Assembly (NCBI GenBank): GCA_003646505.1 | Contig: QMKT01000119.1 | Span: 1-5,984 of the forward strand | DNA from: Campylobacterota bacterium | Lineage (GTDB): Bacteria; Campylobacterota; Campylobacteria; Campylobacterales; Sulfurovaceae | Direction: 5' to 3' | Length of the DNA: 5,984 nucleotides | Part shown: piece by piece, positions 1 through 4,486 of the stretch | Numbering within the stretch: the stretch's first letter is position 1 | Layout of the letters: every line of letters starts with the position of its first letter | Notes under the pieces: model-generated | Database searches by the model: none | What the model was told of the DNA's origin: nothing | Seen by the model: only the letters and a program-made list of their open reading frames with translations | Position numbers and translations under genes: made by a program

Positions 1-442
1 TGATTGGTCTCCTTGGCTCGATGCCTTCGGTCTGACCGATGTTGAAGACCTTGTAGAATCTCAGGTTGAAGAACTGCTTCAAGTTGCTTTCGTCAGCACC
101 CTTTTGGATGGCTTCAGTTTTGGTCTTGTAGCTCTTCTTCGTCACGACATCGTACCAACCGATGTTCCAAAAATAGACATCTGTTGCCTTGCTTCCCTTG
201 ATGATTTTACCTCCTCGTTTTGAGCAAGATTTGAACGTCATCCATTCGTTGAACTCGTAGTTGTTTTCTCTCATTTCGCAGTCCAAAATCCATGTGTTGA
301 ATCCTCTGTAGTGTCTTCCACTTTCGTTGTTGATAGGTGAGTTCTCACCTCCTGCTTTCCATGGCTTAAACCATTGTAGACCTTCCTTCTTTAGTCCTTC
401 GAGTAGTGTTGCTTTTACTTTCGCTTCAATTGATTGTTTCAT
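1..442 (-). CDS. ArdC-like antirestriction / ssDNA-binding protein, N-terminal part (partial)
   Basis: This minus-strand frame starts at the ATG at 442-440 and stays open for 147 codons to the window edge, so the C-terminus is missing. An in-frame TAA lies seven codons upstream of the ATG, which supports the start. The translation matches the ArdC N-terminal domain as I remember it: LQWFKPWKAGG (22-32), a P-I-N-N-E-S-G-R-H-Y-R-G-F-N block (36-49), W-M-T-F-K (67-71), GGKIIKGSKATDVYFW (77-92), and F-F-N-L-R-F-Y-K-V-F-N-I-G-Q-T-E-G-I (124-141). ArdC proteins of plasmids and phages bind single-stranded DNA and protect incoming DNA from host restriction; full-length members often add a C-terminal zincin-like metallopeptidase domain, which would lie outside the window. 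The gene prefers C- or G-ending codons (ATC, AAC, TTC, AAG), unlike groEL and the small genes to the right. No Shine-Dalgarno sequence and no exact -7 box are visible upstream. Family call is firm; exact function is inferred. Confidence 0.87.
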   Translation of the reverse strand, partial: MKQSIEAKVKATLLEGLKKEGLQWFKPWKAGGENSPINNESGRHYRGFNTWILDCEMRENNYEFNEWMTFKSCSKRGGKIIKGSKATDVYFWNIGWYDVVTKKSYKTKTEAIQKGADESNLKQFFNLRFYKVFNIGQTEGIEPRRPI

Positions 443-650
443 AATTTCTGTTGTTTTAATTATTAATTTATTATTAAATTTTTCACAAATCTCGTCTATT
501 AAACAATACGAGTCAAGCATTTTTTCATTTTTTTTTCATTTTCAGGTTAAATTTTTTTTCTCTCTCTGATTTTCAATGAGTTACGATTGTCTGAATTTAC
601 TTACAAATACTAGATTTTGTTTGTATGGTTTCAGGTTGGGACTGAGGTTA

Positions 651-670
651 ACAGAGGTCTCTCCCTCTGT
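651..670. repeat. Perfect 7-bp inverted repeat (hairpin)
   Basis: ACAGAGG at 651-657 pairs with CCTCTGT at 664-670 across a 6-nt loop. No U-tract follows on the plus strand and none lies at its left on the minus strand, so it is not an intrinsic terminator. It could be a structured-RNA element or an operator. Confidence 0.45.
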
Positions 671-679
671 GATACTCTT

Positions 680-693
680 GTTGAGGTCTCAAC
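680..693. repeat. Short dyad GTTGAG-GT-CTCAAC
   Basis: Six-base arms GTTGAG and CTCAAC flank a 2-base centre. The arms are too close to form a stable hairpin, so a protein-binding dyad is more likely if it has any role. It lies 10 nt beyond the 651-670 inverted repeat. Confidence 0.35.
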
Positions 694-710
694 GCAGTTC
701 TACGAAGTAG

Positions 711-774
711 GGGAAGGTTGGCGTATCAGGTGTGGAATGGGGGAAGGTAAACGCACAATGAACGAAGGGAAGGT
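711..774 (+). repeat. Three spaced copies of GGGAAGGT
   Basis: The octamer GGGAAGGT occurs at 711-718, 741-748 and 767-774, with starts 30 and 26 bp apart. A longer repeat pair runs through the same stretch: TATCAGGTGTGG at 724-735 and TATCAGGTTTGG at 794-805. The copies are in non-coding DNA. They may be binding sites or traces of local duplication. Confidence 0.45.
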
Positions 775-950
775 CTGATTATATTCAGGACTTTATCAGG
801 TTTGGACATGCCTAGAAAAAACGGCAAAAAATCAGAACAGCACCGACAAAAACAGACCCCCCACCCCCAAAAAAAAAATCGTTTTCTGAACGCAGGTCGC
901 TGACGTATGCACATATATAACCCAATCAATCTGCATATCTGAAAATTTAC

Positions 951-958
951 TATCTTTG
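951..958 (+). promoter_or_regulatory. Bacteroidota-type -7 promoter box for the 980 gene
   Basis: TATCTTTG fits the TAnnTTTG consensus exactly and ends 21 nt before the ATG at 980, which predicts a leader of about 15-18 nt. No clear TTTG -33 element is seen upstream. The decamer TATCTTTGTA recurs exactly at 5851-5860, also just before a gene. Confidence 0.65.
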
Positions 959-979
959 TAGATATAAAATCAAAAGGTT

Positions 980-1183
980 ATGAAACATATGAGCATACCA
1001 CCATCAATGATGGGATACAAAGTAGAAGGCGGAAGACTAATCAATGATGCACCTGAGTTAGTTACAGGTATCGATAAAGCCGTCATGCTAAAAAGAGCAA
1101 TGAAGAGAGCGGATAAAGTTAGAATGATTGCAGAAGGAAATGAACTTGCAAACGCTAACATTGATTTATTCAAAAAGATTTAA
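980..1183 (+). CDS. Small protein of unknown function (67 aa)
   Basis: I do not recognise this protein. It begins with a proline- and methionine-rich segment (M-S-I-P-P-S-M-M-G-Y, residues 4-13) and continues with charged, probably helical sequence rich in Lys, Arg, Glu and Ala (residues 33-66). There is no signal peptide, membrane segment or cysteine. An alternative start is the ATG at 989 (residue 4). Support for a real gene comes from its setting: an exact -7 box lies 21 nt upstream, and a strong intrinsic terminator follows the stop by 40 nt, making a compact single-gene transcription unit. All four arginine codons are AGA, the codon read by the tRNA encoded 270 bp downstream. The opposite-strand frame here is a shadow. 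Coding status is likely; function is unknown. Confidence 0.72.
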   Translation: MKHMSIPPSMMGYKVEGGRLINDAPELVTGIDKAVMLKRAMKRADKVRMIAEGNELANANIDLFKKI

Positions 1184-1184
1184 A

Positions 1185-1217
1185 GGATTGATTTTTTAGT
1201 AGTGTTTGTATCAATCC
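1185..1217 (+). repeat. 8-bp inverted repeat directly after the 980 gene
   Basis: GGATTGAT at 1185-1192 pairs perfectly with ATCAATCC at 1210-1217 across a 17-nt loop, starting 1 nt after the stop codon. It sits just ahead of the true terminator and could protect the mRNA 3' end or assist termination. Its inner arms ATTGAT/ATCAAT recur as a compact dyad at 1329-1341. Confidence 0.45.
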
Positions 1218-1223
1218 ATCCCT

Positions 1224-1253
1224 AGAGGGAGCCAACCGGTTCCCTCTTTTTTT
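1224..1253 (+). terminator. Intrinsic (rho-independent) terminator
   Basis: AGAGGGAGCC (1224-1233) pairs with GGTTCCCTCT (1238-1247) across the loop AACC. The stem is 10 bp with one G-U pair, and an unbroken T-run covers 1247-1253. It ends the 980 gene transcript and insulates the tRNA and groEL block. Confidence 0.9.
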
Positions 1254-1282
1254 ATATATATTACCTACTTAATTATAGATAG

Positions 1283-1376
1283 TACCGACTTTATACCGAC
1301 TTTATACCGACTTTTAAAATTGTAACTAATTGATAATCAATATATTAATATTAAAATACCGACTTTACCGAGTTTA
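1283..1376 (+). repeat. Iteron-like array: five copies of TACCGACTTTA
   Basis: Three head-to-tail 11-bp units lie at 1283-1293, 1294-1304 and 1305-1315; the third differs in its last base. After a 41-bp AT-rich spacer come a fourth exact copy at 1357-1367 and an overlapping fifth with one change (TACCGAGTTTA) at 1366-1376. All face the same way. The spacer holds two dyads, at 1329-1341 and 1342-1351. The 11-bp period would place each unit on about the same helix face. Such an array is typical of an iteron origin or a multi-copy operator; I cannot tell which. Confidence 0.8.
1329..1341. repeat. Palindrome ATTGAT-A-ATCAAT in the iteron spacer
   Basis: This 13-bp dyad with one central base lies between the third and fourth 11-bp repeats. 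A second perfect palindrome, ATATTAATAT, follows directly at 1342-1351. Both are AT-only or nearly so, as expected for an easily melted segment, but base composition makes chance palindromes likely. Confidence 0.4.
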
Positions 1377-1454
1377 AAGCCTCGTATATAAAAAAAATAA
1401 ATATAAAGGAGGAAAAAAATAGAGAGAGTATAGGAGCATAAAAGTCAGCATACT

Positions 1455-1528
1455 GCACTCGTAGCTCAATTGGATAGAGCATTAGCCTTCTAAGCTAAGG
1501 GTTGTAGGTTCGAGTCCTACCGGGTGTA
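1455..1528 (+). tRNA. tRNA-Arg, anticodon TCT
   Basis: The full cloverleaf is visible. The acceptor stem is GCACTCG/CGGGTGT (1455-1461 with 1521-1527, two G-U pairs), followed by T8 and A9. The D stem is GCTC/GAGC. The anticodon stem is TTAGC/GCTAA around loop CTTCTAA (1487-1493), giving anticodon TCT at 1489-1491, which reads AGA. The variable loop is GGGTT. The T stem is GTAGG/CCTAC with loop TTCGAGT, and the discriminator is A1528. The 3' CCA is not encoded (ACA follows), so the host must add it. The sequence resembles Bacteroidota tRNA-Arg genes. It is intact and lies 43 nt upstream of groEL. AGA is common in several of the small genes here. Confidence 0.95.
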
Positions 1529-1540
1529 CAAAAAATTTTA

Positions 1541-1548
1541 TATATTTG
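1541..1548 (+). promoter_or_regulatory. -7 promoter box for groEL
   Basis: TATATTTG matches TAnnTTTG and starts 12 nt after the tRNA. It ends 23 nt before the groEL ATG, predicting a leader of about 20 nt. It would let groEL be transcribed independently of the tRNA. A -33 element is not evident. Confidence 0.65.
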
Positions 1549-1571
1549 CGTTAAATTAAATTCACTTTACT

Positions 1572-3188
1572 ATGAGTCAAGGATACAGTCCTAAAGATTT
1601 AGTCTTCGATGACAAAGGCAGAAGCAAACTAATTAATGGTATAAGCAAGATTGCCAAAGCTGTGAAGTCCACACTTGGACCAAGAGGTAACACAGTCCTA
1701 ATAGAATCACCCGAACATACAGCAAGTATCACAGTCACCAAGGATGGTGTAACTGTGGCAAAGTCTATTTCACTTATTGACCCTGTGGAGAACCTTGCGG
1801 TCAAGATGATGAAACAAGCTGCAGATAGAACAGCTACCTCAGCAGGGGATGGAACAACAACAGCTATTGTATTAACCGAAGCTTTTGTAAAATCAGGAAC
1901 CGAATTAATTACAGACGATGTGAATCGAACAGAGGTTCTACGCCACATCGTTGACGAGACGAAAAAGATTTCAAAGACCTTGAAGAAGAAAGGTCAACAA
2001 GTCAATGGAAAAAAATTAAAAGACGTAGCCATCATCTCTGCAAACAATGACAGCGAAGTAGGAACCAACATTGCTGATATCTACGAAAAGGTTGGTAAAG
2101 GTGGAATCGTTACCGTTGAGAAAAGTAAAACCCCCGATACCCATTATGAGGTGACAAAAGGAATCCAAGTAAAAAGAGGATGGTCCTCTCACCTATTTAT
2201 AAATGACCATAAGCATGACGAGTGTATATTGGAAGATGTAAAAGTATTGGTGGCTGATGTGGAGATTACCAACATACTTCAGATTGAAAACATTTTAAAA
2301 CCAATTATTCAAAACGGACACAAACTATTAATCATTGCACCATGCTCACAGAATGTAATCAATACTCTTGCAGCTAACGTAATGAAAAACAATTTGAAGC
2401 TAGTGAATATTCCACCACCTGATTTTGGATATAGACAACACGAGCTTATGAATGATATCGCTTTGTCAGTTGATGCAACATACTTCAGCGAAAAGACAGG
2501 CGATGACCTAAGCTTGATTAATGCGACTGATTTGGGTCATTGTTCTAAGGTGATAGTTGGGCGTGACTCAACAGTCGTTATTAAAAACGACACATCAGAA
2601 AACCAAGAAGCAGTTGAGAAGAGAGTGGCTGAGTTGTGGGATGCACATGAGAATGCAACTCGCAAAGATGACAAGTCGTTTATCGAACAACGTATCGCTT
2701 CGCTAACCGGAGGGATTGGTGTGGTCCATGTAGGTGGAAGTACCGATATCGAACAAAAAGAATTATATGACCGAGTGGATGATGCAGTCTGTGCGGTCAA
2801 GTCTGCACTAGAGGAAGGTATACTTCCCGGTGGAGGACTAACCTTGTATAACATTCACAAGGAGTACGAAAGTAAATCATATGTCGAAAAAGACCATACA
2901 AAAAAAATTGCTTACGCAATTTTAGCTTCTTCCCTGAAAGCACCCTTGACTCAAATCCTAGAAAACGCAGGACTAGATGTCAATGACATATACAAAGATG
3001 TCAAGGGATGGATGTACGGCTATGATGTTAAAAAGAATAAGTACGGTTATCTTATGAAGCTAGGAGTTATTGACCCGGTGAAAGTAACTCGTAGTGCTTT
3101 GCAGAACGCAGTCTCTGTAGCAGTAACCATACTTTCAACTAATGCTATTGTTACAATGGCACGAAGTTATGAGTCATCGGAAGATTAA
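1572..3188 (+). CDS. groEL: Phage-type chaperonin GroEL (Cpn60, group I)
   Basis: This 538-aa protein is close to the usual 540-550 aa of GroEL, which forms a double-ring ATP-driven folding chamber in the cytoplasm and works with GroES. Hallmarks are TLGPRGNTV (34-42), T-K-D-G-V-T-V-A-K (56-64), AGDGTTTAIVL (91-101), R-V-D-D (401-404), LPGGG (418-422) and K-V-T-R-S-A-L-Q-N near the C-terminus. The acidic residues D58, D93 and D404 match E. coli D52, D87 and D398, so ATP hydrolysis looks intact. It is divergent elsewhere: the apical G-F-G-D-R-R block reads D-F-G-Y-R-Q (284-289), the position of E. coli L234 is E239 by my alignment, and the C-terminus ends in E-S-S-E-D without the Gly-Gly-Met tail. 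Apical W204, L208 and F209 keep hydrophobic character at Y199, Y203 and F204. It precedes groES, the reverse of the usual bacterial order. Family assignment is certain; a phage substrate preference is inferred. Confidence 0.96.
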   Translation: MSQGYSPKDLVFDDKGRSKLINGISKIAKAVKSTLGPRGNTVLIESPEHTASITVTKDGVTVAKSISLIDPVENLAVKMMKQAADRTATSAGDGTTTAIVLTEAFVKSGTELITDDVNRTEVLRHIVDETKKISKTLKKKGQQVNGKKLKDVAIISANNDSEVGTNIADIYEKVGKGGIVTVEKSKTPDTHYEVTKGIQVKRGWSSHLFINDHKHDECILEDVKVLVADVEITNILQIENILKPIIQNGHKLLIIAPCSQNVINTLAANVMKNNLKLVNIPPPDFGYRQHELMNDIALSVDATYFSEKTGDDLSLINATDLGHCSKVIVGRDSTVVIKNDTSENQEAVEKRVAELWDAHENATRKDDKSFIEQRIASLTGGIGVVHVGGSTDIEQKELYDRVDDAVCAVKSALEEGILPGGGLTLYNIHKEYESKSYVEKDHTKKIAYAILASSLKAPLTQILENAGLDVNDIYKDVKGWMYGYDVKKNKYGYLMKLGVIDPVKVTRSALQNAVSVAVTILSTNAIVTMARSYESSED

Positions 3189-3208
3189 TTTAATTAAAAC
3201 TAAACACT

Positions 3209-3454
3209 ATGATAAGTAAATTTTTATTTGGCTACTTGCCGTTGAAATGGAGAAGACTTGTAAGAGCTTCATTATTTCTTGGAACTATACTAATAATCCT
3301 GTGGGGATATTTCGGATACGAATACGGATACCATGTTTATGTAGCTTTTGAAAACGAACCTCATCCGGATACGTTTGAATATTTAGCTTGGACATATGTA
3401 TCAGTTCCATTTTTAAGTTATGTTGTTGAACCATTTGTAAAAAGTGAAAAGTAA
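3209..3454 (+). CDS. Small predicted membrane protein (81 aa), unknown function
   Basis: I do not recognise a family. The N-terminus carries basic residues (K13, R15, R16, R19), followed by a strongly hydrophobic segment at about residues 20-36 (L-F-L-G-T-I-L-I-I-L-W-G-Y-F-G). An aromatic-rich linker with acidic and proline residues (E48-D54) leads to a second moderately hydrophobic segment at about 56-73. By the positive-inside rule the N-terminus would lie in the cytoplasm. It starts 20 nt after the groEL stop with no promoter between, so it is probably co-transcribed with groEL. Its last 11 nt overlap the next small frame. A holin-like role would be guesswork. The ATG has no Shine-Dalgarno sequence. 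Confidence 0.68.
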   Translation: MISKFLFGYLPLKWRRLVRASLFLGTILIILWGYFGYEYGYHVYVAFENEPHPDTFEYLAWTYVSVPFLSYVVEPFVKSEK

Positions 3455-3599
3455 AATATCTATAGAATATTTGATGACACTTTGTGCAATGCATCCTAAC
3501 AACTATGACTTAGGAGAAGCAGTAAGAAAAAAATTCAGTTATGAAACCAATAGGGAAGTATATAATAATTCAGAGGATAGAGGAACAAGTGAAGACTGA
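3444..3599 (+). CDS. Tiny overlapping ORF between the membrane gene and groES (51 aa, or 41 aa)
   Basis: A frame from GTG at 3444 runs to TGA at 3597-3599, fills the gap before groES, and overlaps the first 59 nt of groES in another frame. An in-frame ATG at 3474 would give 41 aa. The N-terminal part reads like a folded protein: S-I-E-Y-L-M-T-L-C-A-M-H-P-N-N-Y-D-L-G-E-A-V-R-K-K-F. The tail inside groES (N-R-E-V-Y-N-N-S-E-D) is polar and may be unstructured. I do not recognise a family. The overlap with the upstream stop would suit translational coupling. Chance is a real alternative at this length. Confidence 0.45.
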   Translation: MKSKISIEYLMTLCAMHPNNYDLGEAVRKKFSYETNREVYNNSEDRGTSED

Positions 3600-3798
3600 T
3601 TCCGGTCTGCTGTTATCTCAGGAAGAGTCTCAACAAAGACGATACCAAAAAGGAACAGTAGTTAAATCAGGAACAGAAGTTACTACTATTAATAAAGATG
3701 ATGTAATCTATTACGACCAAAGACAATCTCACACAATGATTATTGAGGGAACTCAGTATACTATTATTCAGGAGAGAGATGTCGTTGTTGTTTTATAA
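3541..3798 (+). CDS. groES: GroES-like co-chaperonin (Cpn10), short form
   Basis: This 85-aa protein, somewhat shorter than the usual 94-100 aa, begins M-K-P-I-G-K-Y-I-I-I-Q, like GroES. The mobile loop that docks on GroEL is recognisable at about residues 18-33, with S-G-L-L-L (21-25) where typical GroES has G-G-I-V-L. A G-T-V-V-K-S-G strand (38-44), D-D-V-I-Y-Y (53-58) and a C-terminal strand pair ending D-V-V-V-V-L complete the ten-strand fold pattern. Length is lost mainly in the middle of the protein. It should cap the ring made by the neighbouring GroEL; the LLL loop fits hydrophobic contacts at the apical groove. It lies 352 nt after groEL and its 3' end overlaps the opposite-strand winged-helix gene by 35 bp. 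Assignment is strong; partner specificity is inferred. Confidence 0.87.
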   Translation: MKPIGKYIIIQRIEEQVKTDSGLLLSQEESQQRRYQKGTVVKSGTEVTTINKDDVIYYDQRQSHTMIIEGTQYTIIQERDVVVVL

Positions 3799-4204
3799 AC
3801 TCATTCATCTCTATAATAAAGTTTCTGTATACCTTGTCCGAGTAAGATACATTCTTAGCAAATAAAGGATTTGAAGATTGAGTGGTGGGGATTTCCTCGC
3901 CACTTAGTTTTTTATATATAGATGTTAAAACTCTTTGAGCTTTGTAAGACAATTGATACAAGGCTCTTCGACTTCCTCTGTTACCACCTTTTCTAAATAC
4001 TTCTATCCACCCGTTCTTCTTTAAGTTTTCAAAACGGTTCTTATCCCAACTCATGATTTCGTTGAAGTCATCAAACTTATCCTTATCAAATCTTCCTTCG
4101 GACTTTAAAAACAAAAGCATGTCAAGGTCAGCAGTAGTTAGGTCATACTTAGCCTTGATGAAGTATCTTATTACACGCCAATACTTGAGATAGTCGTTGT
4201 TCAA
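3764..4204 (-). CDS. Winged-helix (MarR-like) DNA-binding protein, probable regulator
   Basis: This 146-aa leftward frame has a winged-helix layout: helices at about 23-34 (T-T-A-D-L-D-M-L-L-F-L), 41-51 and 53-65 (W-D-K-N-R-F-E-N-L-K-K-N-G-W, the likely recognition helix), then a basic wing at 68-85 (E-V-F-R-K-G-G-N-R-G-S-R-R-A-L-Y-Q-L) and a long helix (K-A-Q-R-V-L-T-S-I-Y-K-K-L). The C-terminal S-Y-S-D-K-V-Y-R-N-F-I-I-E-M-N segment resembles uncharacterised phage proteins I remember. In-frame TAG and TAA codons lie just upstream, so the start must be TTG at 4204-4202 or later; the next in-frame ATG (residue 29) would cut into the domain. A -7 box at 4243-4236 serves it. It probably regulates the shared promoter with the rightward small-gene operon, by analogy with divergent regulators. 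That role is inference. Confidence 0.8.
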   Translation of the reverse strand: MNNDYLKYWRVIRYFIKAKYDLTTADLDMLLFLKSEGRFDKDKFDDFNEIMSWDKNRFENLKKNGWIEVFRKGGNRGSRRALYQLSYKAQRVLTSIYKKLSGEEIPTTQSSNPLFAKNVSYSDKVYRNFIIEMNEFIKQQRHLSPE

Positions 4205-4225
4205 ATTCTATTAGATTTAATTTAG

Positions 4226-4233
4226 TAACTTTG
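4226..4233 (+). promoter_or_regulatory. -7 box for the rightward small-gene operon
   Basis: TAACTTTG matches TAnnTTTG and ends 16 nt before the ATG at 4250, giving a predicted leader of roughly 11-13 nt. It is the left half of the TTTGTACAAA palindrome whose right half is the opposing promoter box. Confidence 0.68.
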
Positions 4234-4235
4234 TA

Positions 4236-4243
4236 CAAAAGTA
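4236..4243 (-). promoter_or_regulatory. Opposing -7 box for the winged-helix gene
   Basis: Read on the minus strand, TACTTTTG matches TAnnTTTG. It lies 31 nt upstream of the TTG start at 4204. Only two bases (4234-4235) separate it from the plus-strand box, so polymerase could not occupy both at once. Confidence 0.6.
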
Positions 4244-4249
4244 ATAATT

Positions 4250-4486
4250 ATGGCGGATACAGAAAAAAAAGAGGCAGCAACCAAATCGAAAAAGTCTGCC
4301 AACCTCGCTAAGAAACTTATGGAGATTTCAAATCTAGCCGTAAAGAATAGAGACGGAATTGCTGCCATCGGTGAAGAAGCCGTAAAGAAGATTGTTAGAA
4401 AACCCAAAAGACGTAGAGTTAAGCCTCTCAAGCCAACCGGTCTTCAGGGGTTACAAGGACTACAAGGATTAGGAAGTAGAGCGTAA
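4250..4486 (+). CDS. Lysine-rich small protein with C-terminal LQG repeats (78 aa)
   Basis: First gene of the rightward operon; no family recognised. The N-terminal half is charged and Ala/Lys-rich, probably helical (residues 5-50). A very basic patch K-P-K-R-R-R-V-K-P-L-K-P (51-62) could bind nucleic acid. The C-terminus ends in three near-perfect L-Q-G triplets (65-73) and G-S-R-A. The repeats are also visible as imperfect 9-bp DNA units at about 4440-4470, suggesting replication slippage. It has no cysteine, signal peptide or membrane segment. It starts 16 nt after a -7 box and its TAA overlaps the next ATG by one base (TAATG). The opposite-strand frame is a shadow. Confidence 0.75.
   Translation: MADTEKKEAATKSKKSANLAKKLMEISNLAVKNRDGIAAIGEEAVKKIVRKPKRRRVKPLKPTGLQGLQGLQGLGSRA

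Larger units (their letters stand above)
443..950. other. Gene-free intergenic region with T-rich left half and G-rich repeat-bearing right half
   Basis: About 500 bp lie between the start of the leftward ArdC-like gene and the promoter of the rightward small gene at 980. I find no convincing coding frame on either strand. Positions 443-600 are very AT-rich with T-runs. Positions 620-900 are much richer in G and C and hold short repeats: TCAGGT at 542, 631, 726 and 796; GGGAAGGT at 711, 741 and 767; a perfect 7-bp inverted repeat at 651-670; and a 6-bp one at 680-693. A C6-A-C5-A10 tract lies at 857-878. The region separates two divergent genes and so should hold promoters, but only the rightward one at 951 is recognisable. 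An origin, a non-coding RNA or a decayed gene are all possible and the sequence does not choose between them. Confidence 0.6.

Noticed and set aside
327..569. 80-aa plus-strand frame with a hydrophobic, Phe/Ser-rich product
   Set aside because: Its first 116 bases are antisense to the well-supported ArdC-like gene and the rest translates T-runs; no promoter or family signal.
604..612. Leftward promoter box for the ArdC-like gene
   Set aside because: Read on the minus strand it is TAGTATTTG, with three rather than two bases between TA and TTTG, and it lies about 160 bp from the start codon.
857..868. G-quadruplex on the minus strand
   Set aside because: Only two G-runs (5 and 6) separated by one base; four tracts are needed for a normal intramolecular quadruplex.
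726..929. 67-aa minus-strand frame in the non-coding block
   Set aside because: Its odd F-F-F-W-G-W-G segment is a translation of the A-run and C-run tract at 857-878; no recognisable motif or promoter.
1001..1013. Dyad CCATCA-A-TGATGG inside the 980 gene as an operator
   Set aside because: It lies within coding sequence and a single short dyad is expected by chance; nothing else points to a binding site.
1405..1412. Perfect Shine-Dalgarno-like AAAGGAGG
   Set aside because: No start codon follows within 20 nt, the next feature is a tRNA, and genes here do not otherwise use such sites; probably chance in a purine-rich stretch.
3775..3812. Terminator between groES and the winged-helix gene
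   Set aside because: AGAGATG and CATCTCT form a 7-bp inverted repeat, but the loop is 24 nt and no T-run follows on either strand.
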